Positions 23,283 through 32,562 of a stretch of 36,429 nt of DNA are shown piece after piece. Every line of letters begins with the position of its first letter. Position 1 is the first letter of the stretch. Location: NCBI GenBank assembly GCA_004299095.1, contig SCQQ01000122.1:1-36429 (forward strand), written 5' to 3'. Both the position numbers and the translations under genes were made by a program. Under the pieces are notes generated by a model that was not told the DNA's origin, searched no databases, and saw only the letters and a list, made by a program, of their open reading frames with translations. The stretch is from Burkholderiaceae bacterium. Its GTDB lineage: Bacteria; Pseudomonadota; Gammaproteobacteria; Burkholderiales; Burkholderiaceae_C.

Positions 23283-25910
23283 ATGTCCGTGGCGCAAATC
23301 CGCCAGACCTTCCTCGACTTCTTCGCCGCGCGCGGCCACACTGTCGTGCCCTCCAGCCCGCTGGTGCCGCTGAACGACCCGACGCTGATGTTCACCAACA
23401 GCGGCATGGTGCAGTTCAAGGACGTGTTCCTGGGTAGCGACAAGCGCCCGTACAACCGTGCCACCTCGGTGCAGGCCTGCCTGCGCGCGGGCGGCAAGCA
23501 CAACGACCTGGAAAACGTGGGCTACACCGCGCGCCACCACACGTTTTTCGAGATGCTCGGCAACTGGTCGTTCGGCGATTACTTCAAGAAAGAAGCGATC
23601 GAGTGGGGCTGGGAGCTGCTGACCCAGGTCTACGGCCTGCCGGTCGATCGGCTGCTGGCCACGGTCTACGCCGAAGACAACGAGGCCTACAACGTCTGGA
23701 CCCAAGTGATCGGCCTGCCGCCTGAGCGCGTGATCCGCATCGGCGACAACAAGGGTGGCCGCCACAAGAGCGACAACTTCTGGATGATGGCCGACACCGG
23801 CCCCTGCGGCCCGTGCTCCGAAGTGTTCTACGACCATGGCGCCGACATCCCCGGCGGCCCGCCCGGATCGCCGGGTGAAGACGGCGACCGCTTCATCGAA
23901 ATCTGGAACTTCGTATTCATGCAGTACGACATGGCCGAAGACGGCAGCGTGACCAAGCTGCCCGCGCCGTGCGTCGATACCGGCATGGGGCTGGAGCGCC
24001 TGGCAGCCATCCTGCAGGGCAAGCACAACAACTACGACATCGACCTGTTCCAGGTGCTGATCAAGGCGGCAGCGCGCGAAACGCACACGCACGACCTCGG
24101 CCAGGCATCGCTCAAGGTGATTGCCGACCACATCCGCGCCACCGCGTTCCTGGTGAGCGACGGCGTCATCCCCGGCAACGAAGGCCGCGGCTACGTGCAG
24201 CGCCGCATCATCCGCCGCGCCATCCGCCACGGCTACAAGCTGGGCCAGAAAACGCCTTTCTTCCACAAGCTGGTGCACGACCTGGTGCTGGAAATGGGCG
24301 ATGCGTACCCTACGTTGAAGACGCAGGAGCCGCACATCACCGCCGTGCTCAAGGCCGAGGAAGAGCGCTTTTTCGAAACGCTGGCGCGCGGCATGGAAAT
24401 CCTGGATGCCGAGCTGGAAGGCGGCGGCAAGACGCTTTCGGGCGACGTCGCCTTCAAGCTGCACGACACCTATGGCTTCCCGCTGGATCTCACACAAGAC
24501 GTGTGCCGCGAGCGCAGCGTGCAGGTGGACGTGGCCGCGTTCGACCAGGCCATGGCGCACCAGCAGGCCATGGCGCGCGCCGCCGGCCACTTCAAGATGG
24601 ACCGCGCGCTGGACTACAGCGGCCCCGATCTGGAATTCACCGGTTACGAAAAGCTCGCCGCGCCCGCCAAGGTGGTCGCGCTCTACAAGGACGGCACCGC
24701 CGCGCCCGCACTGCAGGCGGGCGACGCCGGTGTGGTCGTGCTCGACACCACGCCGTTCTATGCCGAATCCGGCGGGCAGGTCGGCGACCGCGGCGTGCTG
24801 ACGTCAAACCGCGTGCACTTCACCGTCACCGATACGCAAAAGATCAAGGCGCACGTCTTCGGACACTACGGCGTGCTGGAAGAGGGCACCTTGAAAGTGG
24901 GCGACACGCTGCAGGCGCAAGTCGATACGCGCCTGCGCGCCGCCACCATGCGCAACCACTCGGTCACGCACCTTATGCATAAGGCGCTGCGCGAAGTGCT
25001 GGGCGCGCACGTGCAGCAGAAGGGCTCGCTCGTCAACGAAGAGCGCACGCGCTTCGACTTCGCCCAGGACAAGCCCGTGACGCTGGCGCAAATCAAGGAA
25101 GTCGAGCGCCGTGTCAACGCCGAAATCCTCGCCAACACCGCCACGCAAGTGCGCGTGCTGGACATCGAGGATGCCAAGAAAACCGGCGCCATGATGCTGT
25201 TCGGCGAGAAATACGGCGACCAGGTGCGCGTGATGGACATCGGCACCAGCCGCGAGTTCTGCGGCGGCACGCACGTCAAGCGCACCGGCGACATCGGCCT
25301 CTTCAAGATCGTGAGTGAAGGCGGCGTGGCCGCCGGCATCCGCCGCGTGGAAGCCGTCACCGGCGAAGGCGCGCTCACCTACCTGCAATCACTGGAGCAG
25401 TCCGTGCAAACGGCCGCCAGCGCGCTCAAGGCGCCCGCGAGCGAACTCACCGAGCGCATCACCGGTACGCTGGAACACGTGCATGCGCTGGAGAAGGAAC
25501 TGGACGCGCTCAAGGGCAAGCTCGCCTCCAGCCGCGGCGACGAACTGGCCGATCAAGCCGTGGACGTGGGCGGCATCAAGGTCCTCGCAGCACGCCTGGA
25601 TGGCGCGGATGCCAAGACGCTGCGCGAAACGGTGGACAAGCTGAAGGACAAGCTGGGCGCCGCCGTCATCGTGCTGGCAGCGGTGGATGGCGAAAAAGTC
25701 CAGCTTTGCGCCGGCGTGACCAAGGCCGAGACCAAGAAGATCAAGGCGGGGGAGCTGGTCAATTTCGTCGCGCAGCAGGTGGGCGGCAAGGGCGGCGGGC
25801 GGCCGGATATGGCGATGGCGGGGGGGGGTGATGCGGGGGCGGTGCTGGCGGCTTTGTCGTCTGTGTATCCGTGGATGCAGGAGCGGGTGCAGATAGTGAC
25901 CCACGACTGA
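23283..25910 (+). CDS. alaS: Alanyl-tRNA synthetase
   Basis: An 875-residue class II synthetase that charges tRNA-Ala in the cytosol, close to the E. coli length of 876. The N-terminal catalytic core includes [32 protein letters not shown] (motif 1 region), [19 protein letters not shown] (motif 2) and [15 protein letters not shown] (motif 3). The editing domain carries HSVTH and CGGTH, the zinc-binding histidines and cysteine that clear mischarged Ser and Gly. The C-Ala domain ends in [15 protein letters not shown]. The ATG at 23283 is preferred because the family starts shortly before IRQ-FLDFF; in-frame ATGs at 23256 and 23223 are possible. A run of eight G near 25820 is a slippery stretch, but the frame stays open through it. 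Confidence 0.97.
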   Translation: MSVAQIRQTFLDFFAARGHTVVPSSPLVPLNDPTLMFTNSGMVQFKDVFLGSDKRPYNRATSVQACLRAGGKHNDLENVGYTARHHTFFEMLGNWSFGDYFKKEAIEWGWELLTQVYGLPVDRLLATVYAEDNEAYNVWTQVIGLPPERVIRIGDNKGGRHKSDNFWMMADTGPCGPCSEVFYDHGADIPGGPPGSPGEDGDRFIEIWNFVFMQYDMAEDGSVTKLPAPCVDTGMGLERLAAILQGKHNNYDIDLFQVLIKAAARETHTHDLGQASLKVIADHIRATAFLVSDGVIPGNEGRGYVQRRIIRRAIRHGYKLGQKTPFFHKLVHDLVLEMGDAYPTLKTQEPHITAVLKAEEERFFETLARGMEILDAELEGGGKTLSGDVAFKLHDTYGFPLDLTQDVCRERSVQVDVAAFDQAMAHQQAMARAAGHFKMDRALDYSGPDLEFTGYEKLAAPAKVVALYKDGTAAPALQAGDAGVVVLDTTPFYAESGGQVGDRGVLTSNRVHFTVTDTQKIKAHVFGHYGVLEEGTLKVGDTLQAQVDTRLRAATMRNHSVTHLMHKALREVLGAHVQQKGSLVNEERTRFDFAQDKPVTLAQIKEVERRVNAEILANTATQVRVLDIEDAKKTGAMMLFGEKYGDQVRVMDIGTSREFCGGTHVKRTGDIGLFKIVSEGGVAAGIRRVEAVTGEGALTYLQSLEQSVQTAASALKAPASELTERITGTLEHVHALEKELDALKGKLASSRGDELADQAVDVGGIKVLAARLDGADAKTLRETVDKLKDKLGAAVIVLAAVDGEKVQLCAGVTKAETKKIKAGELVNFVAQQVGGKGGGRPDMAMAGGGDAGAVLAALSSVYPWMQERVQIVTHD

Positions 25911-26230
25911 CGGCTTAGGCAGGTACCTATAACCTGTGGGACAACGGTAGGTAATTACACGAGTGCGATGGCGTGAGCGGATTCATACTTCAATGACAAC
26001 GAGAGAGCTGCTTCGCCATAATTCATTGCGATACAACCCCGTCTTCGGTGTTTTACGCGACTGCGGGTACGTCGAACCCTGCGCCTGACGCAATATTCGC
26101 TCGCTCGCCAATCGGAGATTCGCGAGCGCAATGATCGACATGTTCAATTGTGGGATGGACTGGTGCTACCGTATATGTGGCGATAAATCAGGTTTTCCTG
26201 AAGGATATGTGCTGACGAGGTGGGATTACG
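25911..26230. other. Intergenic region between alaS and the helicase-nuclease gene
   Basis: A 320-bp A/T-richer gap that may mark the left edge of inserted DNA. It contains a 7-bp inverted repeat (CGCTCGC 26102-26108 with GCGAGCG 26122-26128) and a possible promoter at 26148-26177. No tRNA, attachment-site repeat or convincing small gene is seen. Confidence 0.5.
26148..26177 (+). promoter_or_regulatory. Weak sigma-70-like promoter before the Hhe-like gene
   Basis: TTGTGG (26148-26153) and TATATG (26172-26177) are spaced by 18 bp and lie about 55 bp before the ATG at 26231. A GAGG ribosome-binding element precedes that ATG. Both boxes match consensus only in part. Confidence 0.3.
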
Positions 26231-29200
26231 ATGAATCAAATTGCAGATGCGGACGTCGCGTTGACCGCGGAGGCATTGGAACATCTCCGGAATCGCTTGC
26301 TGGACTTGACCGGGCGCAACCGCCTGCTCAACTTCCACCACCCGAAGAAGAGCAGCCTCCGCGTCATCGATGAATTGCCGGACCAGATCGTCTCGACATT
26401 GCTCGCCGGTGAGGAGATGCGATTTGGAGCCATACCGGAGCCGACTGAAGATGAGTTGGTTAGCGCCGGCTATCTGAGACGTGATGGTCAAACGGGGACG
26501 CTCATCCGGTTGCGTGGCGATCCAAGCGCCAAAGAATGGGCAGAGCGCCTGGGGCACGTAACGAGCTACGAGGTTCCGCACGCGGCCGACGACAAAAACG
26601 CGAATAAGCACGCGGACAAGGTGATCCAGACGCTGTTCTACCCTTTTGAGTTGGAGGCTCGGCTCAAGGCACTCAGTCAGGCCAGCGAATCGGCCGTTCA
26701 AGAGATGGGTACTAACATCCTATATCTCGCGGTTGGCTTTCTTGAGTGGTATGAAAGCAAAGACAGCGAGCTGCAGCACATCGCACCGCTGATGCTCGTG
26801 CCGGTCGCACTCCACAAAGGACGTTTAAATCCAGAAACTCGCGCGTATGAATACTCCATAACTTATTCAGGTGAGGATCTCATTCCGAACCTGTCGCTGC
26901 GCGAGAAATTACGCGTTGATTTCGGCATGGCGTTACCAGACCTAGACGAAAGCACTATACCGGAGGACTACTTCCTTCAGATCAATGAACTGATCGAGCG
27001 CTCCGAGCCACGCTGGTGTGTGCATCGATACATCTCTTTGGCTTTGTTCAACTTCACGAAGCTCCTGATGTATCTCGATCTCGATCCGAACAATTGGCCG
27101 GCGGAATGCAACGTCGCCAATCATCCAGTCGTGTCGCAAATCCTGTCGAAGCTTGGTTCCGCCGTCATGCCAGCGGACTCGTCATCAAGAAATTTTGGGT
27201 TCGGCGAGGAATATGCGATTGATAGAATTGAAACTATTCATACAAACTATCCACTGATTGACGACGCAGATAGCTCCCAGCACAGCGCGCTCATTGATGC
27301 AGTGGACGGCAAGAACTTGGTGATTGAAGGACCGCCTGGAACTGGCAAGTCCCAGACGATCACCAACTTGATTGCGGCCGCCATCGCGCAAGGGAAAACG
27401 GTGCTGTTCGTGGCGGAGAAACTCGCCGCACTGGAAGTTGTCTGGAGCCGTTTGGATTTTGCGGGGCTTGGTGAATTCTGCTTGGAGTTGCATAGCCATA
27501 AAGCACAAAAGCGGAAATTGCTCGAAGAGCTTAATGAGCGAATGATCAAGCATGGACAGTATTGCAACCCACAGGATTTCCAAGCTGACGTTACACGCTA
27601 CGAAGAGTTGAAGATCGAGCTGGCGGGCTACGCTGAAAAGATGAATCGGCGGTGGAAACACACTGGCAAGACCTTGCACGATGTTTTCGCAGCCGCAACC
27701 CGATACCGCAACGCGATCAGCGTGAGTCCAGAGGTTGTTCGCCCAGACAACTGTACCGGCAAGAGTTACGATCCCGCTGCTCAGCGGCGCGCCAAGGATC
27801 GCGCTCACGCGTACCAAAGCGTCTATCAAGTCGTCGCTCAGCAGTTGGGCGAAGGGGCAGCACTGCAATCCCATCCGTGGTTCGGTGTTTCCAATGGCGG
27901 TCTGCAAATATTCGATACCGATCGCGTTGTCGAATCCCTCGGTGCTTGGCAAGAGTCACTGCAAAAACTCGCGGAACAACGGCAGATTCTCGCGGCTACG
28001 ATCGGTTGCGATGGTGCTGCGATACCGGAGGATGTCAGTGGCTTGCGGTCGCTTCTGACAGAGCTACAGCGCGTTCCCACGTTGCGCGGCGATGAGATTC
28101 TTGAGGCATTGCCGAAGCTACGAGGCAAGGGGTTTAAAGAGGCGTCGCATCAACGCGAGTTGTTCGAAGAGATACAGCGCGTGTCGGGCGCCATGGCACA
28201 GGTGGTGGATGTCGACCTGCTTCGCGATTCGAGTATTGGGGCGCGCATCGATTCGGCTAGCAAAAACCTGAGTGAACTTGTCGGTTCGGATGTGACGCTT
28301 GCCCAGTTGACCGAAGCGATAGGAAGACTTGCGTCCGTCAGCGAGGATCTTGAAGCATTACAACAGCCGCTGCGTGGATTGCGGACTGCGCTTGGAGATG
28401 CGGCCAAGAAGTATCTGACATTGAACGCATCGGGTTTGCTTGAGTGCAAGAAGGCGATCGAGCTGCTAGCCAGTCTGGATCTCAACTACTGGGAATACAG
28501 AAGTGAGCTATTCGGCAATGATGAACTTGACAATCTCCTGCATCAGTTGTGCAAAGAAGTTGACGATCTGCACGGGGTCGAAGACAAGCTAAACCTCACA
28601 TTCGCCATCAAAGAAGTGATGGACGAGGGTGAACTTCGTGCGATTAGCGACGCGCTTGCCTCCGGTGGCAGGTTGCGGTGGTTCAAGAGCGGGTGGCGAA
28701 GCGCGCGAAAACGGCTACTGAGTCATGCGGCAAATTCGCGCGTGCGATTCACCGCCATGAAGGTGCTGTTGGGTGACGCGATCACGCTCGCTGCCAAGCG
28801 GTCAGTGTTGCAGTCGAACAAAGCGTACAAGGAGGGGCTTGGAAAGCTTTTCCAAGGACAGGAAACGGACTTGGATGCGCTGAAGGCTTTGCGCGCCTGG
28901 TACAAGTCGGTGCGGCAAACGTACGGAGCCGGGTTCGGGCGCCGCGCGGTCTTGGGCGATGCCATCCTGAATTTCCCGGCGTCCAGTGCCGGTGCAGTCC
29001 GCGCGTTGGCGCAACGCCAAACCCCACAACAGTTATCCGATTTGCTGGCGACGTTAAACGACCTAAAGGCGGTGTTCACGCCGGCAGCGGGCATTCAGTC
29101 GAACGATACGTTGCTTATTGGCGACGGTGGTGCCGTTCCGGACCTCCTTGTGCGCGCGCATGATGCCATGCGCGAGTGCAGTCCTTTGGCAGACGACGAC

Positions 29201-31708
29201 GGGCGTTCGATTGCTGATTTGCGCGCACAGGCACGTGAGCTTGCGTCGCTACATGCCAATATTCGAAGCTGGAATGACGCAGATCTCGATAACCGAATGT
29301 TCGGCGGTCGGCTCGGACTTGATCCCTTGGCGAATGCGGGTAACGAGCAAGGCATGTCAGCCTTGGACCATACGCTTCGCCTCGCGGCTTACTGTGATCG
29401 GGAGGTGCGAAACCATACGTTGATTGGCTATATATATCGCACACCGGCGGCAGCGACGTTTAAAAAATTGTCGGACTGCGCATCATCGTTGCACGCGGCG
29501 ATTGACGCGGAAGCAACGGCGCGGGAAGCCTACGCGAAATTGGTCACCCTGGATTTAGAGGCCTGGAGGTCAAGCGCGAACAGCGCCTTAAGTAGCCTGA
29601 TCGCAAGGAATCAGCTTGCGCTGAATGATCCGGCGAGTCTGCAGAATTGGCTCGATTACATACGCGTCCGAGGTCAACTGGCCGCATCTGGTTTCACATG
29701 CGTCGCAGCCGCAGTTGAGGAATCGATGCTTCCCATCGATCAGGTGGAAGACGCATGTCTGGCAGGCGCCTTTGATGTGCTGGCGAGACAAGCACTGAAA
29801 GAAGATGACAAGCTGGCACGTTTTTCGGGGAAATCCCACGACGTCCTGTGTGAGCAATTTGCCAAGTACGACAACGCGCTGAAGCAACTTCAGCGCCGAA
29901 AGATAGCCTGGGCAGCTGACCAGACCGATCCGCCGACGGGATCGATGGGTGGACGCGTAAGCGATCTCACGGAGCTGGCGCTCTTGGAGCACGAATGCAG
30001 CAAGAAGAAGCGGCATATCCCGATTCGCCAGCTGTTGAAGCGCGCAGGACGTGCGCTGTTGGCCCTGAAGCCTTGCTTCATGATGAGTCCGATGTCGGTT
30101 GCGCAATACCTTGCGCCGGGCGACGTCAGCTTCGATCTGGTAGTGATGGACGAGGCATCGCAAATCAAACCGCAGGATGCCATTGGCGCAGTCGCACGAG
30201 GTGGGCAGCTCGTCGTCGTGGGTGATCCGAACCAACTGCCGCCAACCAGCTTCTTCGACCGACTGGAAGATGATGACGTCGAGGATCCGACGGGCGCAGA
30301 GGAAGCGGAAAGCATTTTGGACGCGGTGTGGCCTCTATTTCAGCGACGCCTTCTGCGTTGGCACTACCGATCACAACACCCGGACCTGATTGCTTTTTCT
30401 AACGCGTTTTTCTACAAGGATTTGGTTTTGTTTCCGTCGCCGTACAAAGAGTCGGACAAGTACGGTATTCACTACCACCGGTTGTCCCGTGGTTGCTTTG
30501 TAGGCCGCCGCAACATGGAGGAAGCGCGAGTCATCGCCAATGCCGTGCAGCAGCACTTTCGGGTCAGCCCGAAAGACACACTTGGTGTTGCCACCATGAA
30601 TGCTGAGCAGCGGTTGCAAATCGAAGCGGCGATCGAATCACTGGCGAAAGATGACCCGGCTTTTCAGAAATCTCTGGGTGAGGATGGCGAGCGTCGCGAA
30701 TCACTGTTCATCAAGAACCTGGAGAATGTTCAAGGCGACGAACGAGATGTCATATTTGTTTCCATGACCTATGGCCCCAGTGAGCCCGGCGGCAAGGTAA
30801 TGCAGCGGTTCGGCCCGATCAATACAGAAACGGGATGGCGACGCCTAAACGTGTTGTTTACACGTGCAAGAAAGCGAATGCACGTTTTCAGTTCTATGGG
30901 CTCCGCCGACGTTCTGGTTGGTGCGTCATCCAAACGCGGAGTTAAGGCATTGCATGACTTCCTGAGTTACTGCGAGACGGGCATCTTGTCCCAGACAGAT
31001 GGCGTCACAGGCAAGGAGCCGGACAGTGACTTTGAAGTCGCGGTAATGGATGCATTGCGGACGCGAGGGTTTGATTGCGTGCCACAAGTGGGTGTCGCCG
31101 GCTTCTTCATTGACGTGGCGGTCATCGACCCCGGAAAGCCCGGTCACTACCTTATGGGCATTGAGTGCGACGGCGCAACCTACCATTCGGCGAAGTCGAC
31201 GCGAGATCGCGATCGCCTGCGCCAATCCATTCTGGAACGGTTGGGTTGGCGTATCCGCCGAATATGGTCAACGGATTGGTACAAGAACCCGTCAGCGGCC
31301 TTCGCCCCAATGCTGAAAGAGCTCGACGAGCTGAAGTCCGCGATACCACCTGTGAGTGAAGGCGAGCCGGAATATGCAGGCCCAAGACTAACTGTCGAGG
31401 AAGCGAGCGCCAACACCGATGACAAACAGGCGGACGCGATCACCCACGAGGGAGGTGACCTGCAAGATATGTTGACCCAGTTTGACAATGAGGTCATACG
31501 CAAGCAGGTACCCGATACGCCCGAGAGCAAACGATTGCTTCGGCCAGCAATGTTGGAGGCCTTAGCCGGGTTTCGACCGACCAACAAAGTTGAGTTCCTA
31601 GAGCAGGTACCACGCTACCTGCGAGAGGGAACGGAAGTCGCTGAAGGGAAGTATTTGGAGCAGGTTTTCGAAATCATCAACGCTTCCTTGGAAGAGCCGT
31701 ATGTCTGA
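26231..31708 (+). CDS. hhe: DUF4011-SF1 helicase-Vsr-like nuclease (Hhe-type defence protein)
   Basis: An 1825-residue single-chain protein. Residues 1-330 look like DUF4011 (LRNRLLDLTGRNRLLNFHHP at the start). A split SF1 (Upf1-like) helicase follows: Walker A GPPGTGKSQ at about 367-375, a long helical insertion of roughly 900 residues, Walker B VVMDEASQIKP near 1304-1314, GDPNQLPPTSFF, WHYRSQHPDLI and RLNVLFTRARKRMHV (motif VI). From about 1598 a Vsr/REase-like nuclease has DFEVAVMDAL, FFIDVAV, GIECDGATYH and RDRDRLRQSILERLGWRI-RIWS. This DUF4011-helicase-Vsr order is the architecture reported as the Hhe antiphage system. The gene is more A/T-rich than its neighbours (25 of 60 bases G/C at 28501-28560 against 38 of 60 at 24301-24360), indicating transfer. 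Confidence 0.85.
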   Translation: MNQIADADVALTAEALEHLRNRLLDLTGRNRLLNFHHPKKSSLRVIDELPDQIVSTLLAGEEMRFGAIPEPTEDELVSAGYLRRDGQTGTLIRLRGDPSAKEWAERLGHVTSYEVPHAADDKNANKHADKVIQTLFYPFELEARLKALSQASESAVQEMGTNILYLAVGFLEWYESKDSELQHIAPLMLVPVALHKGRLNPETRAYEYSITYSGEDLIPNLSLREKLRVDFGMALPDLDESTIPEDYFLQINELIERSEPRWCVHRYISLALFNFTKLLMYLDLDPNNWPAECNVANHPVVSQILSKLGSAVMPADSSSRNFGFGEEYAIDRIETIHTNYPLIDDADSSQHSALIDAVDGKNLVIEGPPGTGKSQTITNLIAAAIAQGKTVLFVAEKLAALEVVWSRLDFAGLGEFCLELHSHKAQKRKLLEELNERMIKHGQYCNPQDFQADVTRYEELKIELAGYAEKMNRRWKHTGKTLHDVFAAATRYRNAISVSPEVVRPDNCTGKSYDPAAQRRAKDRAHAYQSVYQVVAQQLGEGAALQSHPWFGVSNGGLQIFDTDRVVESLGAWQESLQKLAEQRQILAATIGCDGAAIPEDVSGLRSLLTELQRVPTLRGDEILEALPKLRGKGFKEASHQRELFEEIQRVSGAMAQVVDVDLLRDSSIGARIDSASKNLSELVGSDVTLAQLTEAIGRLASVSEDLEALQQPLRGLRTALGDAAKKYLTLNASGLLECKKAIELLASLDLNYWEYRSELFGNDELDNLLHQLCKEVDDLHGVEDKLNLTFAIKEVMDEGELRAISDALASGGRLRWFKSGWRSARKRLLSHAANSRVRFTAMKVLLGDAITLAAKRSVLQSNKAYKEGLGKLFQGQETDLDALKALRAWYKSVRQTYGAGFGRRAVLGDAILNFPASSAGAVRALAQRQTPQQLSDLLATLNDLKAVFTPAAGIQSNDTLLIGDGGAVPDLLVRAHDAMRECSPLADDDGRSIADLRAQARELASLHANIRSWNDADLDNRMFGGRLGLDPLANAGNEQGMSALDHTLRLAAYCDREVRNHTLIGYIYRTPAAATFKKLSDCASSLHAAIDAEATAREAYAKLVTLDLEAWRSSANSALSSLIARNQLALNDPASLQNWLDYIRVRGQLAASGFTCVAAAVEESMLPIDQVEDACLAGAFDVLARQALKEDDKLARFSGKSHDVLCEQFAKYDNALKQLQRRKIAWAADQTDPPTGSMGGRVSDLTELALLEHECSKKKRHIPIRQLLKRAGRALLALKPCFMMSPMSVAQYLAPGDVSFDLVVMDEASQIKPQDAIGAVARGGQLVVVGDPNQLPPTSFFDRLEDDDVEDPTGAEEAESILDAVWPLFQRRLLRWHYRSQHPDLIAFSNAFFYKDLVLFPSPYKESDKYGIHYHRLSRGCFVGRRNMEEARVIANAVQQHFRVSPKDTLGVATMNAEQRLQIEAAIESLAKDDPAFQKSLGEDGERRESLFIKNLENVQGDERDVIFVSMTYGPSEPGGKVMQRFGPINTETGWRRLNVLFTRARKRMHVFSSMGSADVLVGASSKRGVKALHDFLSYCETGILSQTDGVTGKEPDSDFEVAVMDALRTRGFDCVPQVGVAGFFIDVAVIDPGKPGHYLMGIECDGATYHSAKSTRDRDRLRQSILERLGWRIRRIWSTDWYKNPSAAFAPMLKELDELKSAIPPVSEGEPEYAGPRLTVEEASANTDDKQADAITHEGGDLQDMLTQFDNEVIRKQVPDTPESKRLLRPAMLEALAGFRPTNKVEFLEQVPRYLREGTEVAEGKYLEQVFEIINASLEEPYV

Positions 31709-31807
31709 TATGCCGAAAAGGCGTTCTGTCGGGGATTGCGCCGTTTCATCGAAGTGGACTGGCCTATCTAGCGTGGCGCCAGTACACGCAGCGCGGGCAA
31801 GCGCCTG

Positions 31808-32101
31808 CTAACGCTGCGCCGGCTCCAGCGACAGCTTGAATCCCATGGCGCGGATGACCTTGAACAGCGTCTCCGAGCTCGGCGCACGTTCACCCGAGAG
31901 GCTCTTGTAAAGGCTTTCGCGCGAAAGGCCGGTATCGCGGGCGAGCTGCGTCATGCCGCGCGCGCGGGCAATATCGCCCAGCGCCGCGGCCAGTTCGGCG
32001 GGGTCGCCGTCTTCCAGCACCTGCCGCAGGTATTCGGCAATCTCGGCCTCGTCGCCCAGATAGTTGGCCATGTCAAAGGGCCGGGTCTTAATCTTGCTCA
32101 T
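31808..32101 (-). CDS. HigA-type addiction-module antitoxin (HTH)
   Basis: A 97-residue helix-turn-helix antitoxin of the putative addiction-module antidote group. The N-terminal TRPFDMANYLGDEAEIAEYLRQVLEDGDP is typical, followed by the HTH RGMTQLARDTGLSRESLYKSLSGERAPSSETLFKVIRAMGFKL. It would bind its own promoter and neutralise the toxin encoded just upstream. The ATG at 32101 overlaps the 3' end of the toxin frame by 14 bp, as in intact pairs of this type. The toxin is frameshifted, so this antitoxin is probably an orphan. It may still repress the locus or protect against related toxins. Confidence 0.88.
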   Translation of the reverse strand: MSKIKTRPFDMANYLGDEAEIAEYLRQVLEDGDPAELAAALGDIARARGMTQLARDTGLSRESLYKSLSGERAPSSETLFKVIRAMGFKLSLEPAQR

Positions 32102-32392
32102 CTCGCAACTCCTGGGCCATGAATTGGGCCAGTTCAATATCACGCGCCTGGGTGGACTTGTCGCCGCCGCCCAGCATCAGGATGATGGCGCTGCCTTGCC
32201 GCGGGTAGACCATGCGCCAGTCCGGGCCGAAAAACCCACGCATTTCCTACACACCCCGCCCACGGGCTTGACGTCGCCCAGGTTGCCGCAGGCGGCCTTG
32301 CCCAAGCGTCGTCGCAGCCGCACCCAGGTGGGCCGGTCACGCAAGCTTCCCATCCAGCGGATGAAGGGCTCGGTTTCTAGGACGCCGTACAT
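32088..32392 (-). pseudogene. Frameshifted RelE/HigB-like toxin
   Basis: The remains of a killer protein of about 100 residues. The first frame, from the ATG at 32392, reads VLETEPFIRWMGSLRDRPTW, then LGKAACGNLGDVKPVGGV, matching the N-terminal half of RelE-superfamily addiction-module toxins. It then turns into unrelated sequence. A second frame continues with EMRGFFGPDWRMVYPRQG, then AIILMLGGGDKSTQARDI and LAQFMAQELRDEQD, the expected C-terminal half with its GGDKSTQ motif, ending at TAA at 32088. The break is near 32245-32255, where two additional bases in GTGTGTAGGAAATG would explain the shift; the second frame has an in-frame TAG just upstream. The gene overlaps the antitoxin start, so the operon order is toxin then antitoxin. 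Confidence 0.82.
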
Positions 32393-32562
32393 CACGCGAA
32401 TGTATCCGCCAGGCTACAGTTGCGCGTGGCGGCGATCACGCGATGAGCGCATCAGGTCTTGCAACCGTTCATGCTTCGCGTTGAACGTGCTACAGCTCAC
32501 TCCGTTTGCACAGCGAAGCTTGTCAAAAGCAGGCCCGTGCAGTACTCACGTGCGACGCCGCC

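Noticed and set aside
23022-24590. Minus-strand open frame of 522 codons over alaS
   Set aside because: Antisense shadow of a conserved synthetase with intact motifs.
25815-25830. Run of eight G in alaS as a frameshift site
   Set aside because: The frame remains open and the C-terminal family sequence continues to the stop, so no frameshift is indicated.
25911-25940. Short inverted repeat CAGGT/ACCTG after alaS as a terminator
   Set aside because: Only a 5-bp stem and no following T-run.
26131-26373. A possible 80-codon gene just before and overlapping the Hhe-like gene
   Set aside because: Its second half is only another frame of the Hhe N-terminus and the first half has no recognisable features or ribosome-binding site.
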